Position numbers and translations under genes: made by a program
Assembly: GCF_910592395.1 (NCBI RefSeq)
Contig: NC_088316.1
Coordinates: 12,526,001 to 12,590,000, forward strand
Source: Lineus longissimus
Lineage: Eukaryota; Nemertea; Pilidiophora; Heteronemertea; Lineidae
Direction: 5' to 3'
Length of the DNA: 64,000 bases
Notes under the pieces: model-generated
Seen by the model: only the letters and a program-made list of their open reading frames with translations
Databases searched by the model: none
What the model was told of the DNA's origin: nothing
Shown here: one piece after another, positions 35,526 through 47,230 of the stretch
Position numbering within the stretch: the stretch's first letter is position 1
Layout: each line of letters begins with the position of its first letter

Positions 35526-37137
35526 CTTCAGTGAAAGAAAAGACAACCTTACCTCGGGAGATTCCATCGGAGATAACACTTGCTGGCTTAACATCTTAAT
35601 CGTATTCCTTCATATTGAATATAAGTCCTCAACAAGAGCATGGAATGTACCAGATTAAGAATGCATCCTTAGATTTTAGCGTGTTTGTAATCCACAATAT
35701 TAGTCAGAATGTTCAAATCCGATGCAAACACTCATTTTTTCGATGCAGTAACTTACAAAACCGATTTAGTCCAAATCAGATAGGAACACACATTTTTGTG
35801 ATGAAACACTCTCAAACAGAATTAGTCCCAAGAAAGTTTGAATCGGTCAGAAATATTCCTCTTTTAGAAGCAAAACAGTGATAAATGCCTCAGTAAAAAA
35901 ATCCACAGTGATACACACAATCAGTCCAAGCAAATGCGAAATGTCTTTATATAAGTAATAATCGTTCCACTCCAGCCAAGTGTTTCATCTACTTAGTACA
36001 TTCATCGATGGACTGCTCACATTGTCACTTTCTCCTTTCTCGATAATATTTCCTATTCCACTCATCCCAATTTTGATGCTGAGTAATCGTACGCAAAGCC
36101 TGAAGTGTTCACAAAGCTAAAAGTTGGTGAATTTGATCATTTTTATTTGGCTGCAGACTAAATTCCATGTTTGCTGACAATATTTAAACGCACTAGAGTT
36201 AAAAATTTCAAGATTTGAGTATTAGCGTTTTCCCCTAAACGTGCCAAATCACAAAACAAAATGGTTTTGAGTACACCATTCCTTCAAACCACTGCACTAA
36301 TCCACCAACTAAAACCAAAATGTGCAAACACGAGATCTAAAATTCCCAAGTGTGTTGAACCACAAGCTTGTTAGCCATGTTAGCCTTCAAAAGAATCCTT
36401 CCCAATACGCTAGCAAGCCATCCGCTAGTATCGAACACAGATTCAGTTTGAAAGAAATCGTAATTCACTACCAGCAATCTAAAAACGTCTTCAAAGCTAA
36501 CCACCTTTCAACAAGGTAACAACATTGCTAGTCCTGCTACAGGCTGCTAATTTTTAGTTAAAATCAAACGCAGCCTTTTCAGTTTCCAGCATCCATGATT
36601 TCAAAAATACCATGGGAGCTATATTCCATTAGCTAACACAGTAGCATCCCCACAACGGGAGAAGCTAGCGTTACAGGATTTTTTTCCTGTATCCACGAAA
36701 CATATTTGACTGGGGCTGAATCGACCACATGGAAAATTAAGTTGGTTTGACACAGTGGTGCACACTAAACTCTATTATGGCTTAACCCTTTCCATGGCAA
36801 AAATCAGAACAAAATTATCCATTAGTGACCATCTTGCCCCCCCCCCAAAGGTGCAGTATTGACAACTTTTGACCCATAATCAGAAAGAACTGGCCTTAAA
36901 CTTCATACTTCAAGGTTTAAAGACTTCTGGCACAAGTCCATTCTGAGGAGAATTCTAGGGGCTAACATCCATGTCTACCCAACCTCTGAGAAGGAATTTA
37001 ACCAGGCAGTGTTCTGAAGCTTTCGAGTTAAATATCAAACAGCCTTTCAACCAGCCAGCTGTGTTTCAGTTAATGTAATTACAAAGATAGCAAGGAGCTA
37101 CTAGTACTAAATCAATCCAGGCAAACACAGAAACAGA
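35526..37137. other. intron 1 segment, nothing seen
   Basis: It is AT-rich with several short plus-strand frames and no splice support; a C-run lies at about 36838. Confidence 0.4.
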
Positions 37138-37525
37138 GTGAATTCCTAATTACAGGAGAACTTCGGAAACAGAATGAGACCCTGATTATAGTAGAACTTC
37201 AGAAACAGAGTGAGACCCTAATTATAGGAGAACTTTGGAAACAGAGTGAGACCCTGATTATAGGAGGACTTCAGAAACAGAGTGAGACCCTAATTATAGG
37301 AGATCTTCAGAAACAGAGTGAGACCCTGATTATAGGAGAACTTCGGAAACAGAGTGAGACCCTAATTATAGGAGAACTTCGGAAACAGAGTGAGACCCTG
37401 ATTATAGGAGAACTTTGGAAACAGAGTGAGACCCTACTTATAGGAGAACTTCTGAAACAGAGTGAGACCCAGATTATAGGAGAACTTTGGAAACAGTGTG
37501 AGACCCAGATTATAGGCGAACTTTG
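37138..37525. repeat. 36-bp minisatellite, about 10-11 units
   Basis: The unit is near ATTATAGGAGAACTTCGGAA + ACAGAGTGAGACCCTA. The 36-bp period leaves the minus strand open as a 12-residue repeat (SSPIIRVSLCFR), which explains the 108-codon frame there. The alternating CTAATTA/CTGATTA variants hint at 72-bp dimers. Confidence 0.9.
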
Positions 37526-39620
37526 TCCAGATATTCCAACTGAAAGTTCCACAAGCTGAATTACGAAGTAAAATCGGGCAACAATCCAGCCTTCTGAACT
37601 AACATTACAAATTGCAACGCTATTCTCAACCAAGAAATCAACATCGCAATAAATGCTGACTCCATGATTTGCATGAAATCATTCCCCACTAATCCCTTCA
37701 AACAAATCAATAATGGATTGAAACGTTATCCTGAATGATGACATGAAAAATTTCTCTAACGCTAATTGCAAACTAGAATCAATTGTCATGGTACATCCGT
37801 ACCACACCATTCGAATGAGATATTGTAATTATAATTGTTGACAAAAAAACCCCAGCACTAATTGGACCTCAGTCCTATCTAGATTTCAAAAGCAATTTTG
37901 CAACATTACAAGAACAATCTCAAACAGCGAAATTGAGAACTGTCTGATATCTCAGAAAGTCAAATTCTCAGAGTGTTAAATTTGACAGCGCACCATATTC
38001 ACAGGAAAACCTTCAATGAGCCCTTTACATGAGAAACACTCGTCAAATCCTGCACTGAGTCAAACTTTTGAACCATATCCAGAAAACCACTCTCATTTTT
38101 CAAAACCAACACCTGAACAGAAACTGCATCCAATTCCTAAGCTTTGCAATGACAACTACCACAGAGGCCAGGCATAGAGGCTGGATTTTAACCAAAGAAC
38201 CCTCCACAGATAATATTTCCTCCGTATGTGCCACAGAATTAGATCCTAACCATTGCCACTATTGAACCTGAATCCTCATTAATTCGTTCTCGCAGCGTAT
38301 TCAACATTGCTGCTGCAATCAAATCCCAAGGCGCATTCTCACATTCCATTGCCACTTGAAATGAATTCCGAACCAACTTCTTTCACAGTCACATCAGAAC
38401 CACTCTTTGACAGATGAAGCCATGCGAAAGGCGCTCTGAAAAAGCCCAAAGGATGGCACACACACTGTGCTGAGCTAACATTTAAGAACCCAATTCCTTA
38501 TCATTACTAGGTCTACAAGCGACCCAAGCAGGCCAATGTCAGTCAAAGGATCGATCACCACAGAGAAAGATTGCTTCCTTCCAAAAATTAGAGCAGTTTC
38601 ATACTAAAATTGATTCTCAATAATCCATTCGAGAGAAGATATAAGCCTTGATGATGCTTCAAACTCCCAACGCACATTCTCAACTCAAAATGATATCCAA
38701 TCTGAATGCTTTCCTTGTCACAACAAAATGATAGTCTGATCTTAAAGGCCTACATACCACTAGAGAATATTGTATTTACTTGTGCCACAAGTAAACACTG
38801 TAGCTGTAAAGTAACTAGAAATATGATGCGAATTGACCTATAGAGTATATCTATACCTGGGGACAAATAGCAAATTATATTCTACAAATGTAAATGAACA
38901 AATTCAATTTTAGATTTCAAATTTTGAACAACCGGCGTAGGCCCATGACGAGCTTCCTGATCGACGAAGCAATTCGGAAGGTGCTACATGAAAAGCTCCA
39001 GGTGTAGTACACAAACTGTTTGTGAAGGAAATGCTACTCACAGCTACGCACAACGCTAACAATAGTAGCAACTTACTGACATACCACAAAAACAAACCGA
39101 CGTTAACAGAAACTGCTACACACATCACTGGAGCAACTGGAGAAATCGACGCACAGCGGAGGATTTCTTTCCAAATTAATCATTATCTTGAACAACGTTG
39201 TCCGAATTGTAATGCCACAGACGGGACAGCTGGAGCCAAGCTCCGACTTGAACATGTTGAACAATACAGAAATGATTGCGGGTCATGACTTACTGTAATG
39301 ATAAAGTGACTACTGTAACGATAGTATACATATACCAGAGGGAATTTGGATATCAATATTTCCGAAAACTTTGCATTTTTGTCAAGCTTTTTAAAATTTT
39401 TGAGAGCTTAAGCATGAATGAAATAGTTGATGGAAGTGCATTTTTATGTTTATAAATTTATACTGATACTGCCAGAGTCGTGTGCTAACATGAAGATTAT
39501 GAAATGAATGTCTGACGATGGCAATTGTTATACCAGTATTCAATGCCTGGGGAAATCAATACTTCTTAAAAAATTTACACCGATGCTGCTGAATAATTTA
39601 GATAAGACTGGAGTAATTTT
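37526..39620. other. intron 1 segment
   Basis: The only item of note is a 72-codon minus-strand frame (39128-38910) with a signal-peptide-like start, discussed as a finding. There is otherwise no supported exon. Confidence 0.35.
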
Positions 39621-39799
39621 GTAGGCACCTCCCACAAGGGACACCTCTGTACCAAAGGACACCCTCTCTAAAAGACACTAGTTTTTTTGTCCCAAATTGG
39701 TTGCAACCTTTCAATTCGACCTCTTTAATCAGGAGACCTCTTTATTAAGGACAGTGATTGTCAGTCCTGAGGGGTCCTTAATAGAGAGGTTCTACTGTA
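39621..39799 (+). repeat. family A miniature element
   Basis: It contains GGGACACCTCTGTACCAAAGG, TTGTCCCAAATTGGTTG, AATCAGGAGACCTC, TTATTAAGGACAGTGATTGT and the right end TAGAGAGGTTCTACTGTA. Confidence 0.8.
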
Positions 39800-40289
39800 C
39801 TTTGTCGAAGGCAGAATCATCGGGACTGATGAGATACCTGGTCGGCTCAGCGACAGCCACTCCCATCAACAGAACATCATGGTAAAGCTGGATATTTTGG
39901 GAGAAGTCCATTTGAAAATTGATGGTAGTCAGCAAATCCCTCGAGCCCAGCTGGGGTCGTCTTCTTTCCAGATTGTTGAACAGTAAGTAAACAAGCCCAA
40001 ATCGCAGAAACAGATGAGACCCAATACTGGATAAGACATATCAATAAGGCATCAATATCATGGTAGAGCATAAGATCAACCAATCCTGCCTACCAAGCCA
40101 ATCCAAGCCAGCTCGAGAGATCAATCAATGATTTACTGTTGGCGAGAAGTATTGGGAACTGTTATTGATGGCCATGTTTTGAATAAGCATGGGATTTTCA
40201 GCTTGTTGGCTCTGGCATGCAGTTTCACCGAGAAAAAAAACTGTGTCCAGCATAATTAGGTAATGGAGGAGGCCATTTACCAACCCCTG
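39800..40289. other. intron 1 segment, nothing seen
   Basis: No supported exon. Confidence 0.4.
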
Positions 40290-40735
40290 GACAGGTCCAG
40301 CAGACCATCAGCAAGAGGTAAGAGCAAATCTATGTGACAGGTCCAGCAAACCCACATAATAGACAGAGCCAACCCGTGTGACAGGTCCAAAATGTGTCAC
40401 AATAGGTTAAGCAAACCCATGTGAGTAGTGACAGGTTCAAAACGTGTCACAATAGGTTAAGCCAACCCATGAGAGTAGTGGCAGGTCCAAAATGTGTCAC
40501 AATAGGTTAAGCCAACCCATGTGAGTAGTGACAGGTCCAAAATGTGTCACAATAAGTTAAGCCAACCCATGTGAGTAGTGACTGGTCCAAAATGTGTCAC
40601 AATAGGTTAAGCCAACCCATGTGAGTAGTGACAGGTCCAAAATGTGTCACAATAAGTTAAGCCAACCCATGTGAGTAGTGACTGGTCCAAAATGTGTCAC
40701 ATGGGTTGAACAAACCCATGTGACAGATCCAGCGA
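40290..40735. repeat. 50-bp tandem repeat with 100-bp dimeric units
   Basis: The unit joins GACAGGTCCAAAATGTGTCA to CAATAGGTTAAGCCAACCCA and TGTGAGTAGT. From about 40500 to 40700 two variants alternate strictly (AATAGGTT..ACAGGTCC and AATAAGTT..ACTGGTCC), so the latest expansions copied 100-bp dimers. Confidence 0.9.
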
Positions 40736-41941
40736 ACCTACACAACAGGTATAAATCCATGCAACAGGTATAAATTTTACTAGTGTTAATGGAAACTAAT
40801 CAGTACTCTTGGATTACACCGGATTCAAAGTGGACCATTTATCAAGCTCAGGTCTGGATGCATCTGGACCATTTCTGCCATCTAGGCGCAAAAGTGCCCA
40901 CTATCGTATTTCATGTTGGCTAATAGCTTTCAGTGGGGAAGCGCAGTCAAACCACTCCATCAGGATGATCTTTTTTCATTCCTATGCATGCATCTCCATG
41001 AGACCACATTTGCCGTGATTGTAGAGAGTTGTGTGATTAAGGGGTGCATTGGAATGAGACCCTGATGAGGATGGATCGGATAGAATCAGAACGTGTTTTT
41101 TAAGAAGTTCTTGTCAATGGCCCTATTATTTAAGATGTCTGTATACCCATTCTTCCATCAGGCAATAGTTCAAAGAAACGGTAAGGCCAATATCATTTAC
41201 AGTAAATCCTTCTCACCTGGACCAACCAGCACTAGGTCTTGCACACCTAAGCAAGTGGTAACCTATATATACCAGTACAAGATTCATCTCAACTTGGAAG
41301 GAAAGGACTGTGGATTTCTGATGAAAACTATTTAAAATGTATAAGTTTGGTATGTTAAACTTGAGATGGAATAGAAAAGTTGACTTCAAAGTTGGCTGAC
41401 TTGAACTGTGCATTATGAACATGATAATATGTGATAAAAATTTCAGTCAGCTTAGACTGAAATGTGTTCAAGTACATTACTGTGGTTTGAACCTGTCTGT
41501 AGGATGCAGTGTTGAGGAAGAGCTGAAATCATGGTTGGATGGTGGTGAATGCAGGAACATGGGAAGGTGATGAGCCATGAGGCAAGGAAGCATGTCTTGG
41601 TATCTTTTACTGTTAGCAGCCTCAGGTTGCTGACATATTCTGTTTACCTTCTGTGTGTGTTGCATGCAAGAAGGTTGCAAGTACTAAGGGGGCGTATGCC
41701 ATTCGCATTTTAAATAGAGTAGAACTTCTTTTTTTATTTTATTTTTTATTTAATCAAACGTATGTCATTACATGGAACTTTTGCTAGGAACATGCTGGCA
41801 AATTACACCACCATGCTCCTTTACCATTAATTGACCTATAATATTAATACATCACATACATTTGATTTTTTTGGGTATTGAAACAAGACAACCCACCCAC
41901 TCCCAGACTAAATTTTACAGTAAGTATTGAATTGGTTCCAA
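40736..41941. other. intron 1 segment, nothing seen
   Basis: A T-rich low-complexity patch lies at about 41720-41755. There is no supported exon. Confidence 0.4.
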
Positions 41942-42110
41942 TTTAGAACTTCTCTATTGAGGACACCATCGGGACAGACGAAACAAATGCTGTCCTTAAT
42001 AGAAAGGTGTCCAGATTAGAGACAATCAAATTGATTGGAAACAACCAATTTTGGACCAAAACTAGTGTCCTTAGTATAGAGGTTGTCCTTAATTGAGAGG
42101 TATCTGCATG
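41942..42110 (-). repeat. family A miniature element, diverged
   Basis: TAGAACTTCTCTATTGAGGA, GCTGTCCTTAATAGAAAGG, GGAAACAACCAATTTTGGAC and AACTAGTGTCC appear in family order, inverted relative to the copies at 39.6 and 43.0 kb. Confidence 0.75.
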
Positions 42111-43010
42111 TCGACAACTTAGCTAGTATGAATTTTTTTTGAAGCAACTTCTATACTTGTTCTTGTCTCAATAATTGTTAATCTCCTAACTGCAATCGAT
42201 GAGGCACATCAAACTGTGCCATTTTATGTCTTAACATGAAAAATGCAGTCTTTGATGTCAGCAGAAGTCTCTCTTGTTTCTACATGTACCTGACCTTTAA
42301 CTGACAAAATAAGTCTAATCTACTTCTCCTACCTTCTCTAAATTTTCAAATGTCACTCGTCTGTTGGGAAATGCTGATAATCCTACTTAAACGTGATCAT
42401 CTCCCCGTTGTCTCCGTGACATTTTAGCGCAGACTGACATTTTGTCACTGAAACGGTTCCCGGGTCATTGGCAGCAAGTGACTCGTGCCAGCAAACGCTG
42501 GGATACATCAGAAATCTTTAAGTTGAGCAATGCTCCATAAGAGAGTTGACCCATCCTGAATGTACATTTTGTACAAGAAAAGCATTCAATACTTCTCCAA
42601 ACTTCAAATTCAAGATCACAATTCTTATTGAAAAGCAATTACAAATGAAACACCTCGACAGAATTATGTACACGAACGCTTTTCAGTGACTCTGCCAAAC
42701 AAATATGAGATGAACTTTATTATTGCTTGGTCTCCTCTTCAGGTGAACAGACCAGAGGCCATTTTTTCAGACTTTTTTCTAAATTCACTAAACACACTCA
42801 ACACTTCTTCACTTTCCTACATGCAGTGAAGACACCTTGAAAACCTCTCTCAAAACCAGATGGTAGACTACCTTTTTACTTCTAGACTCCAATCAACAGG
42901 CAGTCTACCCTGACTTTGATACTTCAATGAATCATATCACATTTGCAATGCGAAAGAGTGCAAATTATCGCATTTCACTTTGAAGGTGGATTTTATTCAA
43001 CATTTTCAAA
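42111..43010. other. intron 1 segment, nothing seen
   Basis: No supported exon or repeat. Confidence 0.4.
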
Positions 43011-43193
43011 TACAGTGGAACCTCCATTAGCGGACACGTCTCTATTAAGAACAACCTCTCTATTAGGGAAACCAGTTTTTGGTCCCAAATTGGTTGTTTC
43101 CATTCAATTTGACCTCTCTAATCAGGAAACCTCTCTATCAGGGACAGCACTTGTCAGTCCCGAGGGTGTCCTTAATAGAGAGGTTCTACTGTA
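43011..43193 (+). repeat. family A miniature element, well preserved
   Basis: TA-CAGTGGAACCTCC at 43011 and GAGAGGTTCTACTG-TA at 43193. Four internal variants of CCTCTCTATTAAGGACA are readable, plus TTGGTCCCAAATTGGTTG. There is no open frame. Confidence 0.9.
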
Positions 43194-43391
43194 CTTCAGT
43201 CAGAATAAAATGAGTCGATATTCCAATGCAAGGTGGGAATTAGGTTTCTAATAGGTTGTAGCAACAGACGACTTGATAAGTGATCAGTTGCTTGTGTTAG
43301 CCTTATCCTTTTTACATGCATTATTGCATACTCTACTATGTGCCTATGATGTCTTCCGAAAACAATAAACTGTTCCTGGGCTTTTACCATT

Positions 43392-43586
43392 TGTGACCCG
43401 TCACACCAAAACCAGGCGCATATCGCACAGAAGATGAGCCTAAATGACACCAGGAGATAATGGGAGAAATTGATGTGCTCATATTTCACTAAAGGCAGAC
43501 AATAGATAAATGAACAAACAGTCCGTCTCAACTGTGAAGTACAAGCTCATAGCGTCATGCGCCTGGTTTTGCTGTGACGGGTCACA
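43392..43586. repeat. family E relative, imperfect foldback (~195 bp)
   Basis: The ends are TGTGACCCGTCACACCAAAA and TTTTGCTGTGACGGGTCACA, with CCAGGCGCA mirrored by TGCGCCTGG. Internal words AATGAACAAACAGTCCGT recall family E. It is a diverged subfamily. Confidence 0.75.
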
Positions 43587-44547
43587 TTTGAACATCAACA
43601 TCAACATAAACCTAATCATGTAATACCCATATTTTCTCCCTTTTGAAAATTCGAAAACATGGAAATTGTGAATTTTTCGTCTCAATGTGCTCAAGATAGA
43701 CATGTCATCTCCAGACATATGGACAGACACTCTTGAAGCACCACCTCTGCTATGACAACAGAATGGAAAGATGAATCCCCTGGAAAAACACATCAGATGC
43801 TTCTCAGCAGAAGACGCTTCATTCTTTCGGCACTTTTTTCCCGACTTACCTCCATGAAAAGCAAAGCTTCATCAGAAACCTGATCAAGGGTATCCTATGA
43901 CTTTTGCTGAGTACGAGTAAAAAGGAATTCTAGTCCATAGAAACGCACGCCTTCCAGACAATTATACCGTGAAAGAAAGGAAGACTTATGATTATGGTCT
44001 ATGCAAGGATTGGCAAAAAACTGCTAGAAACTGAGTGTTTTCTGTCTGGGTTGATATTTATCAACAAGATGTGCACAACGTGCTTTACCGTTAAAGAAGC
44101 CCGAAGGGCCTCTGAAATCAGATGAGGTAGGGTGTGGAAAGAATCGTTTTAACTTTAGCATCAGGAAAGTAAGCTAAATTAATCACTCCTGACAGAGGTT
44201 ATTTTAGATAGCGCCAGAAATTGTACCCAAACATTAGAAACTGCTGATTCAGCACCTTTCATGGGAAATGGTGATACTGATTTATACAGGGCAGTGGTGC
44301 AAAAAACCTCCATCATACCTTTCAAGGTATACTAAAATTCCAGCGGTATTGCCTCCGTAGCCTCCACCTATACCACTGAAGAAATATATGTCATTTTTCT
44401 GCCTATCGCGCGCCTCAGCCTCACCCAAAGTTGAACTGATTCTGCCATATACAGTGTACACTATCTGTATATACGGTATATTAAGCAGCATATGGTGAAC
44501 CCATTTTTTGATCACACAGACTTCACTTTCCATGACCGCTGCTAATA
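43587..44547. other. intron 1 segment, no exon called
   Basis: A minus-strand frame around 44282-44620 was examined. A 57-nt segment within it has acceptor- and donor-like edges but enters in phase 2, which does not match exon 1. Confidence 0.35.
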
Positions 44548-44756
44548 TGTGACCCGCTCTACCAAAACTAGGCGCTTGTCGCATCTGAACTTGACAGGTT
44601 GATACGGACTTGTTGTTCATTTCCCTATTGTAGACCTTTGGTTGAATGTGACCAAATCAGTTTGTAGTAGATTTCACAAAAGGTCAACAATAGGGAAATG
44701 AACAACAAGTCCGTATCAACCTGTAAAGTTCAGATGCGACAAGCGAGCGAGTCACA
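44548..44756. repeat. family E foldback (~209 bp)
   Basis: It begins TGTGACCCGCTCTACC and ends GCGAGCGAGTCACA, with GATACGGACTTGTTGTTCAT mirrored by ATGAACAACAAGTCCGTATC. The right arm has lost about 15 bp (the TAGTTTTGGTAGA block) compared with the other copies. Confidence 0.85.
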
Positions 44757-45074
44757 TATAAACTGGATTTAAAAACAACTTCACATGGATTGGCCTCGAC
44801 CAAGTTTAAGCTACCTTCAACATGTTCAAGGACAACCAGCTTCTTTTACACTTAAAACATTCCAGCTGAACTATCCTAAACTATCCACTTCAGTAATAAG
44901 GTGTATCATACCTAACTCATACCAATTATATCAACATCAGCAACCTTAGAACATTCAATTTATCATTTCCAACCAGATATTGATACTAGCGTATCAACAA
45001 ACCATAACTCTACGATCTTCAAGGTTAAAAAGCTTACTAAAAATTCTCAGGCTATCAAGGTGACTATGCAGTTA
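44757..45074. other. intron 1 segment, nothing seen
   Basis: No supported feature. Confidence 0.4.
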
Positions 45075-45275
45075 AAGGCCTACGCTGTTCTGTTTCAATT
45101 GTGTTTTCTTGTGGTTTTGGTAAACAGAGATCATTGTCATAGTGCAGTTATCATTCAGGCAAATTTGCTGAAACTTGACATTCGTATCATCTGTATATCA
45201 GTCAATACAACAACAGTTTTGACATTTTTACTCATCACGTATCTACAAAATTGGAAATTTTCACATTAAAGTTCA
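45075..45275 (+). repeat. family B element, diverged
   Basis: It contains GTTAAAGGCCTACG, CATAGTGCAGTTATCATTCA, GGCAAATTTGCTGAAACTTG, CTGTATATCAGTCAATAC and a CTACAAAATTGGAAATTTTC tail. Confidence 0.55.
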
Positions 45276-45394
45276 ATTTTTGAGAGGAGAAGAGATATTA
45301 TCAATCAAGTTTGCATCAGGAAAGAAATATATGTTATTCGTGACAAGAAGAAACACCTTCTACAATGATACTATAGATATATCAATGTAAATTT

Positions 45395-45480
45395 TCAAGG
45401 TCAAGGTCAAAGAAGAAGTTAAATTTGTGAAGGTCAAGGTCAAAGAAGCCATTGACCTTGGCCTTGGGGTCAACCTTAGG
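45395..45480. repeat. AGGTCA-iterated block
   Basis: TTTTCAAGGTCAAGGTCAAA and GTGAAGGTCAAGGTCAAAGA each hold tandem AGGTCA, followed by inverted TTGACCTTGGCC. TCAAGGTCA is the extended half-site bound by NR5A/ERR-type nuclear receptors. Such blocks also occur as simple dispersed repeats, so function is not claimed. Confidence 0.6.
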
Positions 45481-46179
45481 TCTTGGCTGAACTCTGAAGG
45501 TCAAATAGGCCCTACATTTACTTTAATTTCAAAATATGGCTTTTCCTAAATGAACAATGTGCCAACCTCTGCTGGATTTATTAGATTCTTAATTCCAACT
45601 ATCCATGAGGAAAAAAAAGTTGCAAAGCTCCTTTGTAGCCTAATGTGTCAAATATATTTCAATCTGAAAGTTGTGGAAAAAAGCTTTCATCGGAACATCC
45701 TATGCCTGATGCCGAAGCCATCTGGAAAGGGCATTGTTTTGCTTGTAGGAAGTTCACATTAAAGTTATATTTCATTGGAAATTATTATTCTCAAAATGAA
45801 AACTTTTAAAGAGATTACGTACCTTAGTGTTTCTTGCCACAGTGTTGTTTTATATATCCTCAATCGATGAAGAAGATTTTATAATTCCAAAAGTTGTATT
45901 CCAAAGGATTTTTTCAGATGAAGTCCGTGCACAGTGATGAACAGAACACACCTGCATGAAACTTTGTGAATGAAAGCTGCTCAAAACTACGATAGTGCAC
46001 TAACAAGTATAGCATATACCCCAAAGCTGTTCATTTTCATTACTTATGATGTTTATGCAGTCTTGGTTACCTGAGAGGAAGAATTGCATGGAAATGCTGA
46101 AAACAGCCACGTGTTTGTACGCAAATTGGCTCCTCGAATGCCATCAAGCCAGAAACCACTGATAACACGGATAATATAA
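45481..46179. other. intron 1 segment, nothing seen
   Basis: No supported exon. Confidence 0.4.
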
Positions 46180-46380
46180 TTTTTTATTGTTAAAGGCTTT
46201 ATACACCGTTCGTTTCCAATTTGAAATTTCCAATTTGAATTTGAAAATTTCCAATTTGGTAAATATGCACTGAATATAAATTTCAATGCTGCCGTTGTGT
46301 ATACTATTCATACCAAGTTTCAGAAAAGTTGCATGCATAATAACTCCACTAAGACCTTGTGTATAACTGCATTATTCTAT
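46180..46380 (-). repeat. family B element
   Basis: On the minus strand: AATGCAGTTATACACAAGG, GGAGTTATTATGCATGCAA, CTGAAACTTGGTATGAATAG and a tail of repeated CAAATTGGAAATTT words. Confidence 0.55.
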
Positions 46381-47107
46381 CTTCCTGACCCATGATTAAA
46401 TTAATTAGAACCACGTACGACTTTAATGAAAGGTTACTCCGGAAGTCGTAAAAAATTATTTCTTTCTGATATAAACCGATTAGCACAAGAAGTAACTTAC
46501 CGGTAAATTGTCCATCCTTGCGGTGAATTTCCAAATTAATGTAAGGCACTAGTTGAAGTGCCAAATATATTTCATTTTGAGGCCAGGATGTAAATTCGTC
46601 TTATGCCTCGACACTTCAGGTCTATACTATTCTACAAATGTAATATCGACCACTGCCAGATCCTAATTTTTTTTTCTAGGCGAATAATTTTTCAAAGGAA
46701 ATCACAGACAAATCTTAGAAAATTACTGAGATGTGATAAAGTTCCATCCAATAGCATCAATGTGATGTATTTGTCGCAACAGCTGTTTTTACAGAGAAAA
46801 ACCACTTGAGGTTTCGTAACTATGTCAACCACAAAAAGTACTCGGCTTGTCTGGCAGACACAGCATCTTAACTCCTAATCCCTGGCATAAAAGATAAGAC
46901 TCTTGTATTTTGTCATCAGCATGTTAGAAAAATGTCTGCAATTCGGTAACCGCATGCATGTTGATTGTAGTTGATACCATTATTATAAGAGCTGCTCTTT
47001 GTGAGAGTTGAAGTGTCAAATATATGTCAACATTGAAGTCATTACATTGTGAGTGCAACAATGGCATATCATCGAGAAAATATCGGGCAAAAAATTGTGA
47101 GGACTTG
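46381..47107. other. intron 1 segment, nothing seen
   Basis: No supported exon. Confidence 0.4.
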
Positions 47108-47230
47108 TACTATGTTGAATCAGTAACAACAGATCAGAGTATTTGATGTACTATGTTGAATCAGTAACGACAGATCAGAGTATTTGATGTACTATGTTGA
47201 ATCAGTAACGACAGATCAGAGTATTTGATA
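47108..47230. repeat. 41-bp tandem repeat, 3 units
   Basis: The unit is TACTATGTTGAATCAGTAAC + (A/G)ACAGATCAGAGTATTTGATG. The units are nearly identical, so the duplication is recent. Confidence 0.95.

Noticed and set aside
37307-37633. 108-codon minus-strand frame of SSPIIRVSLCFR repeats
   Set aside because: It arises from the 36-bp minisatellite; there is no splice or start context.
44282-44620. 112-codon minus-strand frame with a possible 57-nt exon
   Set aside because: The frame starts inside a family E foldback, and the exon-like part enters in phase 2, which does not fit exon 1.
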